From Planctomycetota bacterium (GTDB taxonomy: Bacteria > Planctomycetota > Planctomycetia > Pirellulales > Lacipirellulaceae), in contig JAADIN010000070.1 in NCBI GenBank assembly GCA_013151315.1, forward strand, positions 1 to 16,444: a DNA stretch of 16,444 bases. Reading direction: 5' to 3'. Below, in pieces: positions 12,481-16,444 of the stretch (positions within the stretch are counted from its first letter, which is position 1; the number at the start of each line of letters is the position of its first letter). Below the pieces are notes generated by a model that saw nothing but the letters and a program-made list of their open reading frames with translations, was not told the DNA's origin and searched no databases. A program made the translations under genes and the position numbers.

Positions 12481-15018
12481 TTAGATAAAATTCAGCAACG
12501 ACAGCTGCAGAATATTCGCCGAGCTGCGGAGCGACGCTTCGAGCGAGATCTGCCGAGCCGTGAGTTCCGAAATGGCCTCGACCAAGTCGACGTCGATCTG
12601 GTCGGACAGCGCCGAGCGGAGCTGGATCTCTTCTATTTGCAGGCTGTCTTGCGAAAATTGGAGCCCTCGCACGCGGGCCCCCACCTCGGCACGGGCAAAC
12701 GTCACTCGGCCGATATCGGAATCGACCTTCGCTATCGCCCGTTCGATGGCGTTGATATCGTTGTCCTGCAGGGCGTCGCGCAAGCGGATGAGCGTGTTGA
12801 AGACGCTATCGGTTTCCAGATAATTGCGATCGGTGCCGGTGAGCGTACCGGTCACGCTGCTGTTCGCCGTTTGATTTTCCGCCAAGAGCCCTAGGTATTC
12901 AGCGGCTTGGCTGCCACTCAAGGCGGTTACCGTCAGTTCTCCTGGGCCGGTTGTATTGTCGACCAATTCGATTCCGTTGCCCGACTCAGCAAGTCGGGCC
13001 GTGATTGCCCCGCCGGTTGTCGAGTTGATCGTATCAATCACGTCGCCCACAGTTTTTGCACTGCCAACGTCGATCCTAAAATTCTGGCCGTCGATCGAGG
13101 TAAGAGCAAAATCATCCGATGGCAACGAAAAACCGAGTCCACCGTTGATGGGAATGTCGGGGCCCGATTGCGCGACCGTCAATCGCTCGAAACCGGTTGT
13201 GTTGTCGATCAGTTCAATGCCGTTGCCATCGGCGTCGAGTTGAGCCGTGACATTGACGGTCGTGACTGCGTTGATCGCGTCGATCGCATCTGCCAAGGTG
13301 GTTTCCGCGCTGAGATCTACGCTAAATTCCTGCCCGTCGCTGGCCGTGATCTCCAAGTCTGCCAAGGTGATGGCCACACTCGCGTCATCTCTGGTCGGTA
13401 CGCCGACCCCATAATTAAAATCGCTGAGCTTGGTCTCTTCGGTGTAAGTGCGGATGCCAAGCTGGGTAGCCGTTTGCCCGCCACCTATTTCACCGATCTG
13501 AAAATCGTTGCCGCTAAGCCGCGAACGGACGTTGATGCCGGTCCCCGTGGCGTTGACTTCGGCCAACAGCCCCGCTTCGGAACTGTTGAGAATGTTGAGC
13601 AAATCCTCGACCGTCTCGGCACCATCAAAAGTGATATCAAAAGTTTTGCCGCCGTTGACGACACGAATGCCTGATGCTTGGTCGAGCGAGGTGCCAGTCC
13701 CTCCGGAAGTCACTGCGGCGCTGTTGAGGTTGACATTGCCCGTACCCGCTGCGATGAAGGAAGTCGAATCCGAAGGGTCCAACTTGGCAGTAAAAGTGCC
13801 TTCGGCATTGATGGCGGCCACGACGTTATTGGCGGTCGATTCGCCCGGTTCGATGCTAATGGTAAGCGTGCTGCCATCGAAGTTCGCAACCTCGTTGCCG
13901 GCAGTTACGCCGGGCGTACCGTCGATAAACTGCACTGCGATGCCGTTGAGCGCCAAGCCGTTCGCACTCGCCTCGATCAAAATGTCGGCGTTATCGCCTG
14001 ACGCTCCCGACTCGATCACCGCGCGGGCTTTGCTGCCCAGCAAATTGTCGAGGCGAGTGGTCCGCAGCAAGATCGGGTCGAGATCCTCGCCCACAATCTC
14101 GGTTGCCGTGCCCGTGACGTCGACGATGCCCAGCTCGCGCGCCGTGGTGCCGTTGCCGACTTCGTCGACGACGAGGGTATTTCCGCTGGCGAATCTCAGC
14201 GTCAGTCCTTGGCCAGTGATCGCCACTTCGACCGACTGCCCCTGAGGCGGGTTTTCTTGGATTAGCCGAACGACATCGCCCACGGTTCGTGCACCGCTCA
14301 GGTCAACGATCGTCGTTTCGTTGCCATCGGAAATCGTGATCGCCCCGTTAGGGCTAATCCCTTGACCGCCGCGCAAGCTACTGAGTTGGGTTTCGGCACT
14401 CAACTGCGGATTCAAGTCGACCGAGCCGCTAACCGCCTCAGAGATTCCGCCGAAGACCGATTGCCCCGTGGCGTTGGAAGCAAACAACACGCCGAGGTCG
14501 GAGTAGTTGCGAATCGAATTGTCGTCGCCCCGGTAGACGACGTTGTCGCCATCGAAGGAATAGGGCTGCTGACTTGCCTGCGAACCGGCGAAAAGATTTC
14601 GGCCAAGATATTGACGATTGGCAACGCTCAGCAAGGACTCAAGAAATCCGTTGATCTCTGAAATCACATTGTCGCGGCTTTCTTGTGTGGCAATCGTTCC
14701 AGCCACGCCGAGTGTGGCTCCCTTAAGGTTTGCCAGATTTTTTGCCACATCCGAGATCGCAATATCCGTCGCAGATAAATAGCCCAGGCCGCCCTGGATA
14801 TTCGTTTCCAGTTGTCCTTTGCGTTCGATGAGTCGTTGCAGCGCAATCGCGCGCAGCGCAGCGGGAGCATCTTCGCTAGGCAAAGAGATACGCTGCCCGG
14901 TGCTGATTTGTTCTTGCAAGCGAAACAGATCGAGCTGATCGCTCTGATACTGCTGCGTCAATCGTTCTCGGAGCAGCAGATTGCTCACCCGCGTATTCGG
15001 AATAGGAATGATGGCCAT
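12481..15018 (-). CDS. flgL: Hook-filament junction protein FlgL (HAP3), expanded by repeat modules
   Basis: FlgL joins FlgK to the filament. The N-terminal helices are flagellin-like: MAIIPIPNTRVSNLLLRERL, QDLFRLQEQ-like text, STGQRISLPSEDAPAALRAIALQRLIERK, then SVANRQYLGRNLFAGSQ. The C-terminal helices are TLIRLRDALQDNDINAIERAI, EVGARVRGLQFSQDSL, SDQIDVDLVEAISELTARQ and SANILQLSLLNFI. Between about residues 200 and 720 lie four or five beta modules of the flagellin-IN type (LSSLRGGQGISPNGAITISDG, LADAIDAINAVTTVNVTAQL, KTVGDVIDTINSTTGGAITARL). The module ADILIEASANGLALNGIAVQF with GSTLTISIEPGES differs and resembles parts of the flagellin outer region. At 845 residues it is more than twice the E. 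coli length (317). ATG 15018 has no clear ribosome binding site and lies 61 nt after the flgK stop. Confidence 0.93.
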   Translation of the reverse strand: MAIIPIPNTRVSNLLLRERLTQQYQSDQLDLFRLQEQISTGQRISLPSEDAPAALRAIALQRLIERKGQLETNIQGGLGYLSATDIAISDVAKNLANLKGATLGVAGTIATQESRDNVISEINGFLESLLSVANRQYLGRNLFAGSQASQQPYSFDGDNVVYRGDDNSIRNYSDLGVLFASNATGQSVFGGISEAVSGSVDLNPQLSAETQLSSLRGGQGISPNGAITISDGNETTIVDLSGARTVGDVVRLIQENPPQGQSVEVAITGQGLTLRFASGNTLVVDEVGNGTTARELGIVDVTGTATEIVGEDLDPILLRTTRLDNLLGSKARAVIESGASGDNADILIEASANGLALNGIAVQFIDGTPGVTAGNEVANFDGSTLTISIEPGESTANNVVAAINAEGTFTAKLDPSDSTSFIAAGTGNVNLNSAAVTSGGTGTSLDQASGIRVVNGGKTFDITFDGAETVEDLLNILNSSEAGLLAEVNATGTGINVRSRLSGNDFQIGEIGGGQTATQLGIRTYTEETKLSDFNYGVGVPTRDDASVAITLADLEITASDGQEFSVDLSAETTLADAIDAINAVTTVNVTAQLDADGNGIELIDNTTGFERLTVAQSGPDIPINGGLGFSLPSDDFALTSIDGQNFRIDVGSAKTVGDVIDTINSTTGGAITARLAESGNGIELVDNTTGPGELTVTALSGSQAAEYLGLLAENQTANSSVTGTLTGTDRNYLETDSVFNTLIRLRDALQDNDINAIERAIAKVDSDIGRVTFARAEVGARVRGLQFSQDSLQIEEIQLRSALSDQIDVDLVEAISELTARQISLEASLRSSANILQLSLLNFI

Positions 15019-15038
15019 GAAATTGAGAGACTAGAGGC

Positions 15039-15066
15039 AAAAAATAGCCGCGATCTGACAGATCGC
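15039..15066 (-). terminator. Terminator-like hairpin between flgK and flgL
   Basis: On the minus strand GCGATCT-GTC-AGATCGC is a perfect 7-bp stem (15066-15050), followed after five bases by six T residues (15044-15039). It sits within the 61-nt flgK-flgL gap. The stem is short and the T run is spaced off it, so partial termination or a processing site is as likely as a full stop. Confidence 0.45.
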
Positions 15067-15079
15067 CGGGGTGGTTCCT

Positions 15080-16444
15080 TTACAAATTCACCAACACATC
15101 CAACAACTCCGACAAGGTCTGGATATACCTCGCCGTCGCCTGATAGGTGCGTTGCAATTGGATCATATCAATCGCTTCTTCATCCAGGTTCACTCCACTC
15201 ACCGCTTGCGCACTTGCATCCAGCGTTCCTTCAAAAACTCGAAACCCGTCGGCAACCGCAGAGGTCACCGTCGCTCCTCGAGTCGTATTGTTAATCAGTT
15301 GGTCGTAAGCACCGCTAATCGAAACCACGTTGAGTCCATCAACCACTTCGTCGTTCGCGCCAGACAGCCGCAATGCGTTCTCGATGTTTTCGCCAATCCC
15401 CGCAAGGCTGGCGGCAAACTTCGCACCCGCTTGCCGATCCGTCCGCAGGATTTGATTCACCCCAATCGAACGAGCCGTCGAACCGGTAAAGAAGGTATTG
15501 ATCCCCAAAGCGGCAAGCACCTGGCTGTCGTCCGACGGATTTTCCAGCCCGAAGCTGAAATCGATATCTTGAGATTCTGACCGAATGACCAGTTCGTTGT
15601 TCGACGAAACTTCGGCGGCAATGCCATCCACCCCGTTGAGAGCACTCGCCAACGATGCCAGGGTGGTGTCGTTGCCATCCAAGCCGTTCAAATCGACCGT
15701 GATCGTACTCGTCTTGCTCGTGCCATCTTCGGTGTTACGCACAAGGAGATTAAAACTGCCGTTAATCGGCGTGAAGTTGAGGCCCGCCTCGTTGAGCGCC
15801 ACGTTCGGGTCGTCGACCCGAGCGGTACTCACGACCTCAGTAAAACCATCGATTCCTTGCCCTTGGGAATACAATTTGTTGAATTCAAAAGCCAAGGTCG
15901 CGGCGAAATTGTCCAAGCCTTCCAAGGCTCCGCCGGCAATCGTATCTCGCGCTTCGTAGATGCCTTGGAGCTCGCCCCCGCCGACCGAGAGCGGACTGTT
16001 GTTATCCGCAAAGTGAATTCGCGTCGAGGCAACGCCGTCTCCGCTCGTTAGAACCGACTGAACTTCTTGACGTGTCCCTTCAAAGACGAGTAGCTGCCCA
16101 TTGACCGAAACATTCACCGAACCCGTATCACGCTCGTTCACCGTGATATCCACGAGCTGAGCCAATTGTTTGAGCGCTTCCTGACGCTGGCTCCGCAACC
16201 CACCCGCTTCGCTCCCGGTCGAGCCGCCCCCTTCGGTCGTCACGATCTTCAAGTTGAGCTGGCTGATTTGTTCGGTAAGCGTGTTGATCTCAACTGCAAT
16301 CTGGCCGACTCGAGTACTAAAATCTTGCTGGACGACGCGGATTCGTCGATCGAGCGTGTTGATTTTTTCGGCAAGAACGACGCCATTGCCGATCGCAAGA
16401 TTGCGAAAGTCGATGTTTTCGAGATCTTCTAAGCTATTGAAGAA
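15080..16444 (-). CDS. flgK: Hook-associated protein FlgK (HAP1), C-terminal part
   Basis: The frame is open from the right edge of the window; the start lies outside, and 454 residues are visible. It begins FFNSLEDLENIDFRNLAIGN, then the helical coiled-coil part VLAEKINTLDRRIRVVQQDF and VEINTLTEQISQLNLKIVTTEGG, and LRSQRQEALKQLAQLVDITV. These correspond to the D1 region of FlgK. A beta-rich middle contains one IN-like module (TITVDLNGLDGNDTTLASLASALNGVDGIAAEV). The C-terminal helices include NLDEEAIDMIQLQRTYQATARYIQTLSELLDVLVNL, the classical FlgK ending. FlgK is exported and forms the first junction ring between hook and filament. The TTG at 16252 is not a start, because family sequence continues upstream. 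The stop is TAA at 15082-15080, followed by flgL. Confidence 0.95.
   Translation of the reverse strand, partial: FFNSLEDLENIDFRNLAIGNGVVLAEKINTLDRRIRVVQQDFSTRVGQIAVEINTLTEQISQLNLKIVTTEGGGSTGSEAGGLRSQRQEALKQLAQLVDITVNERDTGSVNVSVNGQLLVFEGTRQEVQSVLTSGDGVASTRIHFADNNSPLSVGGGELQGIYEARDTIAGGALEGLDNFAATLAFEFNKLYSQGQGIDGFTEVVSTARVDDPNVALNEAGLNFTPINGSFNLLVRNTEDGTSKTSTITVDLNGLDGNDTTLASLASALNGVDGIAAEVSSNNELVIRSESQDIDFSFGLENPSDDSQVLAALGINTFFTGSTARSIGVNQILRTDRQAGAKFAASLAGIGENIENALRLSGANDEVVDGLNVVSISGAYDQLINNTTRGATVTSAVADGFRVFEGTLDASAQAVSGVNLDEEAIDMIQLQRTYQATARYIQTLSELLDVLVNL

Noticed and set aside
16166..16432. Plus-strand frame at the right edge
   Set aside because: It is antisense to clear FlgK sequence that continues to the window end.

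Overview
All recognisable genes lie on the minus strand. They form the filament-assembly part of a flagellar locus, followed by four non-flagellar genes. The window looks like a planctomycete, probably of the order Pirellulales. The reasons are mid-50s G+C, unusually long FliD, FlgL and flagellin proteins stuffed with repeated 'flagellin IN' modules, a futalosine-type menaquinone gene, a Uma2-type gene, and gaps filled with palindromic repeats. This placement is inference; no marker gene is present.

In transcriptional order (right to left): flgK (15080-16444, 5' end outside the window), flgL (12481-15018), a 489-nt gap with repeats and a possible 43-codon ORF, fliW (11530-11991), csrA (11197-11436), a 664-nt gap with a putative sigma-28-type promoter and a roughly 300-nt leader, flagellin fliC (8371-10532), fliD (4944-8053) and fliS (4212-4718). 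Then come an MqnA/MqnD-family gene (3251-4123), an M20D amidohydrolase (1888-3138), a YbdK-type carboxylate-amine ligase (639-1766) and the N-terminal part of a Uma2-family protein (1-445, running off the left edge).

The flagellar genes make one working set. FlgK and FlgL form the hook-filament junction, FliC the filament and FliD the cap. FliS is the flagellin export chaperone. FliW and CsrA form the known partner switch that couples free flagellin to flagellin translation. The long GGA-bearing fliC leader is a natural target for CsrA.

Two things stand out. First, both fliC and fliD are split by an apparent one-base loss in a short homopolymer. Each is restored by one added base, so either the assembly has homopolymer undercalls or the filament genes are broken. 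Second, most gaps hold an inverted repeat, and at least six unrelated families are present. I found no rRNA, tRNA, CRISPR array, transposase or prophage gene. I did not find a convincing new defence or metabolic system; the best leads for novelty are the fliC leader, two short ORFs and the repeat families.
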